A DNA stretch of 64,000 nt from contig CAZURV010000006.1 in NCBI GenBank assembly GCA_964623515.1, positions 1 through 64,000 of the forward strand, read 5' to 3'. Below the pieces are notes generated by a model. That model saw nothing but the letters and a program-made list of their open reading frames with translations. It made no database searches and was not told the DNA's origin. The DNA is from RUG714 sp964623515. GTDB taxonomy: Bacteria > Bacillota > Clostridia > Oscillospirales > Acutalibacteraceae. Below, piece after piece: positions 42,728 to 51,235 of this stretch. The translations under genes were made by a program, and so were the position numbers. How positions within the stretch are numbered: the stretch's first letter is position 1; every line of letters begins with the position of its first letter.

Positions 42728-43401
42728 AAATTTTTAACCTTCTTTATAACGTTGTACTGCTTGTCCTTATCCGCGGTCATAAGAAGAATGTCCTTCACGC
42801 ACAAATCTTGTTTTTTAATATAAGATTTAATTTCGTTTATGCTGATGCCGATGTTATCAAGATTGCTTCTAACATATTTGCCGTCTTTAATAACGGTAAA
42901 CGGTATTTCTTCTTTGCTGATTGGAAGTTTTATCTGTTCGGGTGTTACAGGTGATTTTTCGGATTTTTTTAAAACGGAAAGCTGTCCGTTTGTTTCAATA
43001 ATTGCATATTTCACTTCTTCAATATTGAAAACGCCGTTCATTCGCAGATTATCCAGTAAATCTTCAATGGTAAGGCGAACACTTTTTAAAGCTTTCTGCT
43101 CAATTTTTCCGTCATTTATGACGATTATAGGACTGCCGGTGAAAATCTTTCTTATTACTGCGTTTTTCATATTAAGCCCTGATATGATAACTTCAAGTGC
43201 AACAAGTATCAGAACAGGTATTATGGCGTAAATTAAAGGTGCGTCGCTTTCTTCAAGTGGAATGGCGGCAACTTCGGATATGAGAATTGTAATAACTAAA
43301 TCAGAAGGCTGAAGCTCACCGATTTGCCTTTTACCGGTAAATCTGAGTGCGAAAACAATAACAAAATATATAATAACCGATCGAAAAAACGCTATAAGCA
43401 A
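42724..43401 (-). CDS. DUF421 family (YetF-like) membrane protein
   Basis: A 225-residue protein with three N-terminal membrane helices and a cytosolic domain of the YetF/DUF421 family: R-F-T-G-K-R-Q-I-G-E-L-Q-P-S-D-L-V near the start, later L-D-N-L-R and K-Y-A-I-I-E-T-N-G-Q-L-S-V. Function unknown, sometimes linked to spore membranes. I choose TTG at 43401 because AGGAGGG lies six bases upstream. An upstream in-frame ATG at 43419 has no ribosome site and would place the Shine-Dalgarno bases inside the gene. That AGGAGGG is also one arm of a hairpin. Confidence 0.83.
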   Translation of the reverse strand: MLIAFFRSVIIYFVIVFALRFTGKRQIGELQPSDLVITILISEVAAIPLEESDAPLIYAIIPVLILVALEVIISGLNMKNAVIRKIFTGSPIIVINDGKIEQKALKSVRLTIEDLLDNLRMNGVFNIEEVKYAIIETNGQLSVLKKSEKSPVTPEQIKLPISKEEIPFTVIKDGKYVRSNLDNIGISINEIKSYIKKQDLCVKDILLMTADKDKQYNVIKKVKNL

Positions 43402-43407
43402 AGAAAT

Positions 43408-43435
43408 CCCTCCTGCCATTATTATAACAGGAGGG
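43408..43435 (-). promoter_or_regulatory. Hairpin that pairs the ribosome site of the DUF421 gene
   Basis: The inverted repeat CCCTCCTG / CAGGAGGG with a 12-base loop lies just after the panT-like stop. Its 3' arm on the minus strand is the Shine-Dalgarno sequence of the DUF421 gene. The following bases (ATTTCTTT) are T-rich, so it could also act as a weak terminator. Confidence 0.6.
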
Positions 43436-43442
43436 TTAATTT

Positions 43443-44027
43443 TTATTCAGTTGTCATTTGCTTTCTGCCTATGTCAATGAGTTTTACGATTACTGAGCTT
43501 AAAACAAGATTTATCGCAAGTTCAACGAGAAAATTCACTCCGGCAAGACCGATAAACATATATGCCGCAGCATTTTCAAATCCAGCGGCGGAAGCCCATT
43601 GCTGAATGGTTGGATAAAAGAATACTCTGCATCCGATAAGGAATATTCCGGTATTCGCAACAGGTGAAGCGACCGAAGCAAGAACTGTCGCGAGAATCTT
43701 GCTTTTTTTATCAAGAAGTTTGAATATCAGGCCGGCAACCAAGCCCGCTACAATGCCCTTTATAAGCACCGTTGTTATTGTTCCGCCGGGATTGATTGCG
43801 AGAAATGAGCCTGCGTCACCTGAAAGAAGTACAGTAACGCCGAATGCAAGTCCGAGCCATGCTCCCGCGCCGATTCCGTAAATCGCCGATCCAACTATAA
43901 TCGGCGCAATAACGAGTGAGATTGAAAAGACTCCGAAATGAATTGCGCTTCCGACAAATTGCAACACTACAACTATTGCCGTAAACAAACCTATTCCGGC
44001 AATTTTTATTATATTTTTATTTTTCAT
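43443..44027 (-). CDS. ECF transporter S component, probably for pantothenate
   Basis: A 194-residue membrane protein with about six hydrophobic segments, typical in size and glycine-rich texture for the substrate-binding S component of an energy-coupling-factor vitamin transporter. The N-terminal helix contains G-L-F-T-A-I-V-V-V-L-Q, and a loop shows L-A-I-N-P-G-G-T. The substrate is inferred from context: the gene overlaps coaX (pantothenate kinase) by 11 bases, so a pantothenate transporter (PanT type) is the best guess. The shared T, A and A' subunits are not in the window. Other vitamin or queuosine precursors remain possible. Confidence 0.78.
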   Translation of the reverse strand: MKNKNIIKIAGIGLFTAIVVVLQFVGSAIHFGVFSISLVIAPIIVGSAIYGIGAGAWLGLAFGVTVLLSGDAGSFLAINPGGTITTVLIKGIVAGLVAGLIFKLLDKKSKILATVLASVASPVANTGIFLIGCRVFFYPTIQQWASAAGFENAAAYMFIGLAGVNFLVELAINLVLSSVIVKLIDIGRKQMTTE

Positions 44028-44811
44028 TATTTTTTCCTTTCTTCGGTAAATTATAGTTATAAACAGCTTTTAAACCGTCTGATATAAGATTTTCATCGTG
44101 AAGAACGTTCATATCCGTACAGTTTAAAATGGTTGATGAAAGCCCACCTGTAACAACAATTGTCATATTGTCAAAACCGAGTTCTTCCATAATTCTTTTG
44201 GAAAGACCCTCAAGCATGACAGCAGTGCCAACTATGACACCTGACGAAATCGAAGTTTCGGTCGTATTCCCGAATGCCTTGTTGTATTCGGAAATATTAA
44301 TTTGATTGAGCTGACTTGTTTTTGTACCGAGGGATTCGATTTCCATTTTTATGCCGGGGCCAATCGTGCAACCGAGATATTCACCGTTTTTGCTGAGTAC
44401 GCTTATTTTTGTGCAGGTACCCAAATCCCATATAAGGCACGGCATTGGATATTTGGATTTTGCTCCGACTGCTCCGGCAACAAGGTCTGCTCCGAGCTCA
44501 CCTTTGTTTACAGCTTTAATTTGGAGTTTTGTTTTAACTCCTAAACCGAGGCAAAGGGGTTTTACGCCTGTGATTTGTTCAGCGGCGTATTCAAGCTTTT
44601 TTGTGATTTCGGGAACGACTGAACTAATGATCGCTCCCGTGAAGTCTGATGAGTTGCAGTTCTTTGCTGCGAGCATTTGTGCAAAATCGTATGCATACTG
44701 GTCTTCAGTCTTGCATCGGTCCGTATACAGCCGCGCTGTGAACATCAGTTCATCATCCTTGTAAACGCTTAGGGTTATGTTTGTATTTCCTGCGTCTACT
44801 GTTAGTAACAT
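44017..44811 (-). CDS. coaX: Type III pantothenate kinase
   Basis: A 264-residue kinase of the ASKHA fold that phosphorylates pantothenate, the first step of coenzyme A synthesis. The N-terminal phosphate loop is D-A-G-N-T-N (6-11). Further family marks are S-S-V-V-P-E (about 64-69), G-A-D-L-V-A-G (about 103-109), D-L-G-T-C-T-K (about 125-131) and the V-T-G-G-L loop near 218. Type III enzymes are insensitive to CoA feedback. First gene of the minus-strand unit coaX - S component - DUF421 - DUF4363, with a good promoter and an AAAGGAG site. Confidence 0.95.
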   Translation of the reverse strand: MLLTVDAGNTNITLSVYKDDELMFTARLYTDRCKTEDQYAYDFAQMLAAKNCNSSDFTGAIISSVVPEITKKLEYAAEQITGVKPLCLGLGVKTKLQIKAVNKGELGADLVAGAVGAKSKYPMPCLIWDLGTCTKISVLSKNGEYLGCTIGPGIKMEIESLGTKTSQLNQINISEYNKAFGNTTETSISSGVIVGTAVMLEGLSKRIMEELGFDNMTIVVTGGLSSTILNCTDMNVLHDENLISDGLKAVYNYNLPKKGKNNEK

Positions 44812-44844
44812 GATACCACTCCTTTCAGATATAGTTCGTTTGTT

Positions 44845-44873
44845 ATTATATCTTATAATATGTATTTTTTCAA
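44845..44873 (-). promoter_or_regulatory. Promoter of coaX
   Basis: On the minus strand: TTGAAA (44873-44868), 17-base spacer, perfect TATAAT (44850-44845). Confidence 0.7.
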
Positions 44874-44987
44874 TGAAGGTTTTGTTAAAACTTGATATTG
44901 CAAAAAAATTAACAGAGGTTAAAATATAATATAGATATTGATTTGACCTGTAAACGCTGAATTTTAAATGATTTTTGGAGATTCAAT

Positions 44988-46706
44988 TTGTTAAAGAAGT
45001 ATTTAAGTCCATATAAAAAACAATTTATAATCGGTTCTTTTTTTAAACTTGTTGAAGCCGTTCTTGAACTGCTGGTACCCACAATTATGGCAAGCCGACT
45101 GATTGATATAGGGATCAGCGGAAAAGCGGGAATAACATATATATTAAAAATCGGCCTAGTTATGATTGCGCTGGCTCTGCTCGGGCTCGGCTGTGCGCTT
45201 ATATGCCAATATAATGCTTCCGTCGCTTCACAGGGAACGGGCACTATGTTGCGCAACGCTGTTTTTGAGCATATCGGAACGCTTTCTTTTCGCGAGCTTG
45301 ATGCATTCGGAACGTCAACTCTGCTTAACCGTATAACAGGGGATATAAATACGATTCAGCAAGCTGTCGCCATGGTCATCAGGCTTGCTTCAAGAGCTCC
45401 GTTTATATGTTTGGGAAGCATTGTCATGTCAATGCTTCTGAATTGGAAGCTTAGCCTCATCATATTTGCTTCAATACCGATTTTTGCACTGATTATATGG
45501 TTGATTATGCATTTTACTGTACCGCTTTACAAAAAAGTGCAGTCAGCACTTGACAGTATTGGAAACAAAGCTATCGAAATATTTGACGGTGTGCGTGTTG
45601 TAAGGGCATTTGCCAGGCAGAAAGAAGAAAAAGAAAAATTTGATAAAAGCGTTGATGATTTTACAAAGCTTTCTGTTTTCGTAGGAAGAATTTCCGCAAT
45701 CCTGAATCCTGCAACGGTTTTTGTTATGAATTTTGTTATCATAGCAATCCTTTGGGCAGGTGGCATAGAAGTGAATGCCGGCGGTATGACTCAGGGAGAA
45801 ATTATTGCATTCACAACTTATATTTCCTATATTATGACTGCGCTTTTAGTGCTTGCAAATTTGATTGTGCTTTTCACAAAGGCGGCGGCGAGCAAAAACC
45901 GTGTGGAAGAGATCCTGAGTGTAACCACCAGTCTTTCGGAGGGCAAGGAGGACGGATTTAATGACTGTCGGTATGCCGTGGAATTTAACAATGTGAGCTT
46001 TGGATATAATAAATCGGCAAATGCGCTTGAAAATATTTCATTTAAACTTGAGCGTGGTCAAAATCTTGGAATTATAGGTGGAACGGGAAGTGGTAAAACA
46101 ACCCTTGTGAACCTGATTTCAAGGTTTTATGATGCGGACAGCGGAGAGGTAATCGTTTTCGGAAGAAATGTGAAAGAATATGCTTTCGATAATCTGCGCA
46201 CAAAAGTAAGCATGGCAATGCAGAAGCCTTTTATTTTCTCGGGAACGGTTGCCGATAATATCAGGCAGGGAATGCCAGGTGCTTCGCAGGAGGACGTTAC
46301 CGATGCCGCGAAAACCGCACAGGCTGAGGAATTTATCCTGGATATGGATAATGGTTACGAAAGCCGCGTAGAAGCGGAGGGCCGCAATCTTTCAGGCGGA
46401 CAGAAACAGCGCCTTTCCATAGCAAGAGCGATTGTGAACAAAGCTCCGGTGCTGATCCTTGATGACAGCTCTTCGGCACTCGATCTTGCAACCGATTTAA
46501 AATTACGCAAGGCGCTCCGGGAGGATAAAGTTGCAGAAAATGTTATCATTGTATCACAGCGCGTTTCCACCATTCAGAACTGCGATGTTATATTGGTGCT
46601 TGATGACGGAAAAATCGCAGGAATGGGCACACACTCCGAACTTCTTGACAACTGTGCGGAATACCGTGAGATTTATACATCTCAAATCAGAAGGGAGGAA
46701 AAATAA
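44988..46706 (+). CDS. ABC exporter half-transporter, subunit with degenerate ATPase motifs
   Basis: A 572-residue half-exporter: six membrane helices (about 15-310) and a nucleotide-binding domain. Walker A is G-G-T-G-S-G-K-T (about 363-370) and the signature L-S-G-G-Q is intact. But Walker B reads L-I-L-D-D, with aspartate for the catalytic glutamate, and the switch histidine is replaced (V-S-Q-R instead of A-H-R). The start is TTG with GGAG upstream. It is coupled to the next gene (TAATG). Together they should form a heterodimer of the LmrCD/BmrCD/TM287-288 type for drugs, lipids or peptides; the substrate is unknown. Confidence 0.93.
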   Translation: MLKKYLSPYKKQFIIGSFFKLVEAVLELLVPTIMASRLIDIGISGKAGITYILKIGLVMIALALLGLGCALICQYNASVASQGTGTMLRNAVFEHIGTLSFRELDAFGTSTLLNRITGDINTIQQAVAMVIRLASRAPFICLGSIVMSMLLNWKLSLIIFASIPIFALIIWLIMHFTVPLYKKVQSALDSIGNKAIEIFDGVRVVRAFARQKEEKEKFDKSVDDFTKLSVFVGRISAILNPATVFVMNFVIIAILWAGGIEVNAGGMTQGEIIAFTTYISYIMTALLVLANLIVLFTKAAASKNRVEEILSVTTSLSEGKEDGFNDCRYAVEFNNVSFGYNKSANALENISFKLERGQNLGIIGGTGSGKTTLVNLISRFYDADSGEVIVFGRNVKEYAFDNLRTKVSMAMQKPFIFSGTVADNIRQGMPGASQEDVTDAAKTAQAEEFILDMDNGYESRVEAEGRNLSGGQKQRLSIARAIVNKAPVLILDDSSSALDLATDLKLRKALREDKVAENVIIVSQRVSTIQNCDVILVLDDGKIAGMGTHSELLDNCAEYREIYTSQIRREEK

Positions 46707-48451
46707 TGAAGTTTTTAAGACGAATTTTATCTTATTTTTCCAATTGCAGAGCCGCTTTCGCGGGTGCGATTATTTCTGCCGTGGCATCAAGTGCCTTTCA
46801 ACTTTTGCTACCGTATTTTATGGGGCGTGCAGTCGATTGTATAGTAGGCAGGAATGCGGTAAATTTTCCTTTGCTGAAAAAATATCTTCTTATCATGGCC
46901 GCCGTAGTAGCCACTGCTGTAATTTTTCAGTGGTTTACCAGTCAGTTCGCAAATAAAACGGCTTTTTCCATCGGAAGTGCCATTCGTAAACAATATATTG
47001 CAAAAGTTGAAACCTATCCGGTGAGTTTTTATGATAAAACACCGCACGGTGATCTTCTTTCGAGAATAACCAACGATGTAGAATCCATATCGGACAGCGT
47101 GCTTGCGGGAAGCGGGCAGCTGTTTACAGGCGCGGCAACTTTAATCGGTTCTTTTATTCTGATGCTCAGGCTGAACTGGGTTATCACGCTTGTGGTTGTT
47201 GTATTGACTCCTCTTGCCTTCCTCCTTTCCTCGTTTATTGTTAAAAATATTGATAAAACTTTTAATGCACAGCAGAAAACAATAGGTGAAATTAACGCTT
47301 ATGCAAAGGAAATGCTTGACGGACAGAAAGTTATCCGCTCATGCAACCTTGAAAGCGAAACATATAAAAAGTTCAGCGAAATAAATCAAAGATTGTATGT
47401 ATGTGGACAGAAAGCACAGTTTTTTTCGAGTCTTGTCAATCCGTGCACCCGTCTTGTTAACAGTACAACATATATAGCGGTAGGTGTTTTTTCGGGGATT
47501 CTTGCCGTATCTTCATCCGTTGTCGGCGGCAAGGTTATGAGTATAGGTCTTATTGCAGCTTTTCTTTCCTACGCTTTGCAGTTCGCAAAACCTATAAATG
47601 ATATAACCGGTGTAACAACTCAGCTTCAGACAGGAGCGGCTTCTTTCCGCAGAATTTTTGAAATTCTAGATGAGGAATCTATGCCCAAAGAACCCGCAGG
47701 CATGCCTGAGCTTAAAAATGTTGAGGGAAAGATTGCGTTTAAAAATGTGAGTTTTTCTTATACCGGGGATAAACCTCTGATTAACGGCATTTCTCTTAAG
47801 ATAAAATCGGGAAGCAAAGTTGCCGTTGTAGGACCGACAGGCGCCGGAAAAACTACCCTTGTCAATTTGCTTATGCGTTTTTATGATATAAATTCCGGAG
47901 AAATTACTGTTGACGGTACAAATACGGTAGACGTTACCGTTGACAGTCTGCGCACAAATTTTGCCATGGTGCTTCAGGACACTTTTCTTTTCAAAGATAC
48001 GATAAGAAATAATATTGCTTACGGCAGACCTGACGCTTCGGATGAAGAAATTGTTCAGGCGGCAAAAGATGCCTATGCGCATGGGTTTATCCGCAGGCTT
48101 GAGAATGGCTATGATACGGAGATTTCCGGCGGAGGAGACGAACTGTCAAACGGACAAAAACAGCTTTTGACAATAGCGAGAGCTATGCTGGTAAATCCGC
48201 CGATGCTAATTCTGGATGAAGCCACAAGCTCTATTGACACTTTAACCGAACAAAGAATCCAAAAAGCATTTGAAAAAATGATGCAGGGCAAGACAACATT
48301 TGTTATAGCACATCGTCTTTCCACAATCGTGGATTCGGATATGATTCTTGTTATGAATAAAGGAAATATTCTGGAATTCGGTACACATGAAGACCTTTTA
48401 AAAAAGAAGGGACTTTACTGCAAACTCTATAATTCACAGTTTGAAAGGTAG
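46706..48451 (+). CDS. ABC exporter half-transporter, catalytically competent subunit
   Basis: A 581-residue partner of the preceding gene. Six membrane helices, then Walker A G-P-T-G-A-G-K-T (about 378-385), Walker B L-I-L-D-E-A-T-S with the catalytic glutamate, and switch I-A-H-R. Its signature is L-S-N-G-Q rather than L-S-G-G-Q. In the heterodimer, this altered signature faces the altered Walker B of the partner, giving one weak and one strong ATP site. No regulator gene is adjacent. Confidence 0.94.
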   Translation: MKFLRRILSYFSNCRAAFAGAIISAVASSAFQLLLPYFMGRAVDCIVGRNAVNFPLLKKYLLIMAAVVATAVIFQWFTSQFANKTAFSIGSAIRKQYIAKVETYPVSFYDKTPHGDLLSRITNDVESISDSVLAGSGQLFTGAATLIGSFILMLRLNWVITLVVVVLTPLAFLLSSFIVKNIDKTFNAQQKTIGEINAYAKEMLDGQKVIRSCNLESETYKKFSEINQRLYVCGQKAQFFSSLVNPCTRLVNSTTYIAVGVFSGILAVSSSVVGGKVMSIGLIAAFLSYALQFAKPINDITGVTTQLQTGAASFRRIFEILDEESMPKEPAGMPELKNVEGKIAFKNVSFSYTGDKPLINGISLKIKSGSKVAVVGPTGAGKTTLVNLLMRFYDINSGEITVDGTNTVDVTVDSLRTNFAMVLQDTFLFKDTIRNNIAYGRPDASDEEIVQAAKDAYAHGFIRRLENGYDTEISGGGDELSNGQKQLLTIARAMLVNPPMLILDEATSSIDTLTEQRIQKAFEKMMQGKTTFVIAHRLSTIVDSDMILVMNKGNILEFGTHEDLLKKKGLYCKLYNSQFER

Positions 48452-48558
48452 CGTATACATTCGTTCGAGTGATTCCCTTAACAGCAAAATATTTTTTAGG
48501 TCGCTTTTATTAAAATCTCAGTCTTTATAGAATTACTCATGTTGTTTCATGTTGCAAA

Positions 48559-48589
48559 CATATATTTTGAAATACATTCAAAATATATG
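48559..48589. terminator. Perfect 13-base palindrome downstream of the exporter genes
   Basis: CATATATTTTGAA and its exact complement enclose the loop ATACA, about 110 bases after the exporter stop. A T-containing tract (CAATATTCTTTTACTT) follows, so it may be a weak terminator. The stem is AT-rich and could equally be a protein-binding palindrome. Confidence 0.4.
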
Positions 48590-48737
48590 CAATATTCTTT
48601 TACTTCAAATTGTCGTTTTTTGATGCTTATTAAATTCTTGAAAACCATGACATCACGCACATTTTATTGCGAATATCTGTAATACAGTTATAATTTTTGT
48701 TAGCTGATAAAATACTTCATAAAAGGCGGTGAGAATA

Positions 48738-48906
48738 TTGGAATTCAGCCAAAGCATTTTTTATTCAGCAACGATTATAAGACTAATTACGGATATTTAT
48801 AAACCTGATAATGGTATATAATTTCTATTATCCCGATACAATCTGGCTTGATGAATCCTCAACCAAACTTGATATAAAGACTGCTTTTGATTTAATATTT
48901 TTTTGA
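48738..48906 (+). pseudogene. Possible frameshifted remnant of a small gene
   Basis: A TTG at 48738, preceded by AAAGGCGGTGAG, opens 27 codons (M-E-F-S-Q-S-I-F-Y-S-A-T-I-I-R-L) ending at a TAA. A frame shifted by one starts within it (ATG 48811) and gives 31 codons (N-F-Y-Y-P-D-T-I-W-L-D-E-S-S-T-K-L-D). Joined, they would make one 50-55-residue protein with normal composition. I do not recognise the family. Confidence 0.3.
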
Positions 48907-49019
48907 ATATAAGCAGGTATTTACAGTTCCTTTCCGTTTCTATTTCTTCTGTGCGTTTATTCTATTGCTTTTGACAAGATTTTATTATATAATTAAATCA
49001 AAAGCACAGGAGAGTGAAT

Positions 49020-49712
49020 ATGCAAAAAATAACGATACCGAATTACACCCGAGGGGAGGAATGGTTCAGTTCAATAACCCATATGGTGGGAGCTGTAATG
49101 AGTTATGTCTTTCTGCTTCTGTCTTTTTGGCAAGCGATGAATCCGAGCGGCGGCGCGGGCGGTAAAAGAGCAATTATAAGTGCGGTTGTATATGGTACTT
49201 CCAGTATAATACTTTATACCAATTCAGCAGTATATCATGGGCTTTATGTCAATAAAGGCAAGAAAGTTATGCGGGTTATAGATCACTGCTCTGTCTACCT
49301 GCTGATTTGCGGAACGTTTACTCCGTATCTTTTGATGTGCGTATGGCCAGAGAATTACGTCATGGCTTATATTATGCTCGGCGTTATATGGGGACTTGCA
49401 GTACTCGGTATGATTTTGACTGCTGTGAATTATGAAAAGCTGAAAGTTGTTTTAATTCTTAGCTATGTTGTTATCGGATGGATGTTCGTTATAATCATGA
49501 AACCTGTTGCAGCAAGTCTCGGAGGTTGGCACAGCAGTCAAATCTGGGGCGTATGGTGGATTCTCATAGGCGGAATTATTTATACAATTGGCGCGCTTCT
49601 TTATGCAGTCGGCAAAAAGAAAAAATGGCTTCACTCCATTTTTCACATTTTTGTTGACGTAGCGAGTATTGCGATGTTCATAGGAATTTTCAAATATGTT
49701 TTGGTGAGGTAA
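49020..49712 (+). CDS. Hemolysin III / TrhA (PAQR-type) membrane protein
   Basis: A 230-residue membrane protein with seven hydrophobic segments and the hemolysin III marks: E-E-W-F-S-S-I-T-H-M-V-G-A near the N-terminus, S-A-V-Y-H-G-L-Y (about 69-76), M-R-V-I-D-H-C-S-V-Y-L-L-I-C-G-T-F-T-P-Y (about 84-103) and a C-terminal H-S-I-F-H-I-F-V. The histidines and aspartate match the metal site of the PAQR superfamily. TrhA affects membrane lipid balance; the original haemolytic claim is weak. I use ATG 49020 (AGGAG seven bases upstream) over GTG 49014. Confidence 0.92.
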   Translation: MQKITIPNYTRGEEWFSSITHMVGAVMSYVFLLLSFWQAMNPSGGAGGKRAIISAVVYGTSSIILYTNSAVYHGLYVNKGKKVMRVIDHCSVYLLICGTFTPYLLMCVWPENYVMAYIMLGVIWGLAVLGMILTAVNYEKLKVVLILSYVVIGWMFVIIMKPVAASLGGWHSSQIWGVWWILIGGIIYTIGALLYAVGKKKKWLHSIFHIFVDVASIAMFIGIFKYVLVR

Positions 49713-49716
49713 AAAA

Positions 49717-50199
49717 ATGAAGAATAAAATAATCAAGAAAGCCGAAAAAATCGGCAGAGGAACGAAGGGATTTTTCAACGAATTTAAGAAATTTGCGATG
49801 CAGGGGAATGTGCTTGATCTTGCTGTCGGCGTAATTATAGGTGCGGCATTCAAAGATGTTGTTGATTCTCTTGTTCAAAAAATATTAACTCCGATTATCA
49901 ACAGCTTCGGTGCAACTTCTGCTGATGAACTCGGTGCGCTGTCCATTAAGCTGTGGAGCGGTCAGATTATAGAACTGGGCGATTTTATTTCAAGTCTTAT
50001 CAGTTTCTTAATTATGGCATTTATAATTTTTCTTATTGTTAAAGGCGTTAAGAAATTGGGAGATTTGGGTAGAAAAAAAGACGAGGATACCGCTCCGCTT
50101 ACGAAAATTTGTCCTTTCTGTAAAAGTGAAATACCGATTGACGCTACCCGCTGTGCGCACTGCACAAGCATCTTGGAAGAAGCTGAAATCGCAGAATAA
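49717..50199 (+). CDS. mscL: Large-conductance mechanosensitive channel with C-terminal zinc ribbon
   Basis: A 160-residue MscL. The N-terminal helix and gate segment are F-A-M-Q-G-N-V-L-D-L-A-V-G-V-I-I-G-A-A-F (about 26-46), with a second membrane helix at about 93-113 (S-F-L-I-M-A-F-I-I-F-L-I). It opens under membrane tension to release solutes in osmotic down-shock. The tail adds a rubredoxin-like zinc ribbon: C132, C135, C146 and C149 in C-P-F-C...C-A-H-C, which E. coli MscL (136 residues) lacks. It starts four bases after the hemolysin III stop with a GGTGAGG site and is likely cotranscribed. Confidence 0.95.
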   Translation: MKNKIIKKAEKIGRGTKGFFNEFKKFAMQGNVLDLAVGVIIGAAFKDVVDSLVQKILTPIINSFGATSADELGALSIKLWSGQIIELGDFISSLISFLIMAFIIFLIVKGVKKLGDLGRKKDEDTAPLTKICPFCKSEIPIDATRCAHCTSILEEAEIAE

Positions 50200-50213
50200 A
50201 AGGAGTTTTCATT

Positions 50214-51158
50214 ATGGCTGTTAAAGAACGTGTTTGCACAGAATTAAGTTTTCCGTCGACAACTGGACTCGGTCCTGTTTATGTAAGATGCTGGATGACA
50301 GATAACCAGCGTGCGATTGTTCAGATTGCGCACGGCATGGCGGAACACGGAGAACGGTATGAAGAATTTGCACGTTTTCTCAATGAAAACGGCATATCTG
50401 TATGTATTGCGGATCATATAGGTCACGGCAAATCAGTGCTGAATGCCGCAGAGGAGAATTACGGATATTTCGGTGAGAAAGACGGCGATAAACATCTTGC
50501 AGACGACCAGGCAAAACTGACCGATTTAATAAAAAAAGAGAATCCGGGTGTGCCATATTTTATTTTTGGTCATTCTATGGGTTCATTTATTGCGAGAAGA
50601 TACTGTGCATTTTATAGTGATAAAGTTGACGGCGCGGTTTTCTGCGGGACGGCAGGTGCCAATCCGGCAGTTGCCGTAGGTAAAGCGGTCTGTGCTGTTG
50701 AGAGAGCCTTTAAAGGTTCGAAACATAAATCAAAATTGATAGATAAAATGGCTTTCGGAACTTATAATAAAAGAACTGAAAAGAAAACGCCGTTCGACTG
50801 GCTTACCCGCGATGAAGAGATTGTCCGCAAATACATAGAGGATAAGTGGTGTGGATTTTTGTTTACGGTAAACGGTTATAGGGATTTGTTCAGTTTGCTT
50901 CAATATGTAAATTCGGATGAATGGTACAATAAGATTCCGGCTGATTTTCCCGTATTTTTAATTGCCGGAGAGGAAGATCCTGTCGGAGCTTACGGTAAAG
51001 TGGTGCATGAAGTTTATGAAAAACTGTGCGCTTCGGGACACAATAATGTGGATATTAAGCTTTACAGCGGGGCGCGTCATGAAATCTGCCATGAACTTTG
51101 TAAAACAGAAGTTTTTGAAGACGTTTTAGCTTTCCTCAATAAAACTATAAATGCATAA
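50214..51158 (+). CDS. Alpha/beta hydrolase, monoacylglycerol lipase-like
   Basis: A 314-residue alpha/beta-hydrolase of the serine aminopeptidase S33/lysophospholipase group. Visible: oxyanion region I-A-H-G-M-A-E-H-G-E-R (about 38-48), D-H-I-G-H-G-K-S (about 67-74), nucleophile elbow G-H-S-M-G-S (about 119-124, the serine being catalytic), the acid in A-G-E-E-D-P-V-G (about 251-258) and the histidine in G-A-R-H-E (about 287-291). No signal peptide, so cytosolic; it probably cleaves monoglycerides or lysolipids. Third gene of the hemolysin III - mscL unit with an AAAGGAG site; a strong terminator follows. Confidence 0.9.
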   Translation: MAVKERVCTELSFPSTTGLGPVYVRCWMTDNQRAIVQIAHGMAEHGERYEEFARFLNENGISVCIADHIGHGKSVLNAAEENYGYFGEKDGDKHLADDQAKLTDLIKKENPGVPYFIFGHSMGSFIARRYCAFYSDKVDGAVFCGTAGANPAVAVGKAVCAVERAFKGSKHKSKLIDKMAFGTYNKRTEKKTPFDWLTRDEEIVRKYIEDKWCGFLFTVNGYRDLFSLLQYVNSDEWYNKIPADFPVFLIAGEEDPVGAYGKVVHEVYEKLCASGHNNVDIKLYSGARHEICHELCKTEVFEDVLAFLNKTINA

Positions 51159-51184
51159 ACAGAATCATGTAAACGAGTGTAGAA

Positions 51185-51224
51185 AAAACTCCCGGCTGAC
51201 ATAAGTTAATCAGCCGGGAGTTTT
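51185..51224. terminator. Bidirectional terminator
   Basis: A perfect 15-base stem (AAAACTCCCGGCTGA and its complement) between the convergent hydrolase and tatD genes, with T runs on either strand. Confidence 0.92.
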
Positions 51225-51235
51225 AATGAATATTA

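Larger units (their letters stand above)
48452..49019. other. Intergenic region with a palindrome and a decayed small gene
   Basis: It contains a perfect 13-base inverted repeat with a five-base loop at 48559-48589, perhaps a weak terminator for the exporter. Two short overlapping frames in different phases follow (48738-48821 and 48811-48906). An eight-base inverted repeat GCTTTTGA / TCAAAAGC (48967-48974, 48998-49005) flanks a TTGACA before the hemolysin III gene and could be an operator. Nothing else stands out. Confidence 0.5.
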
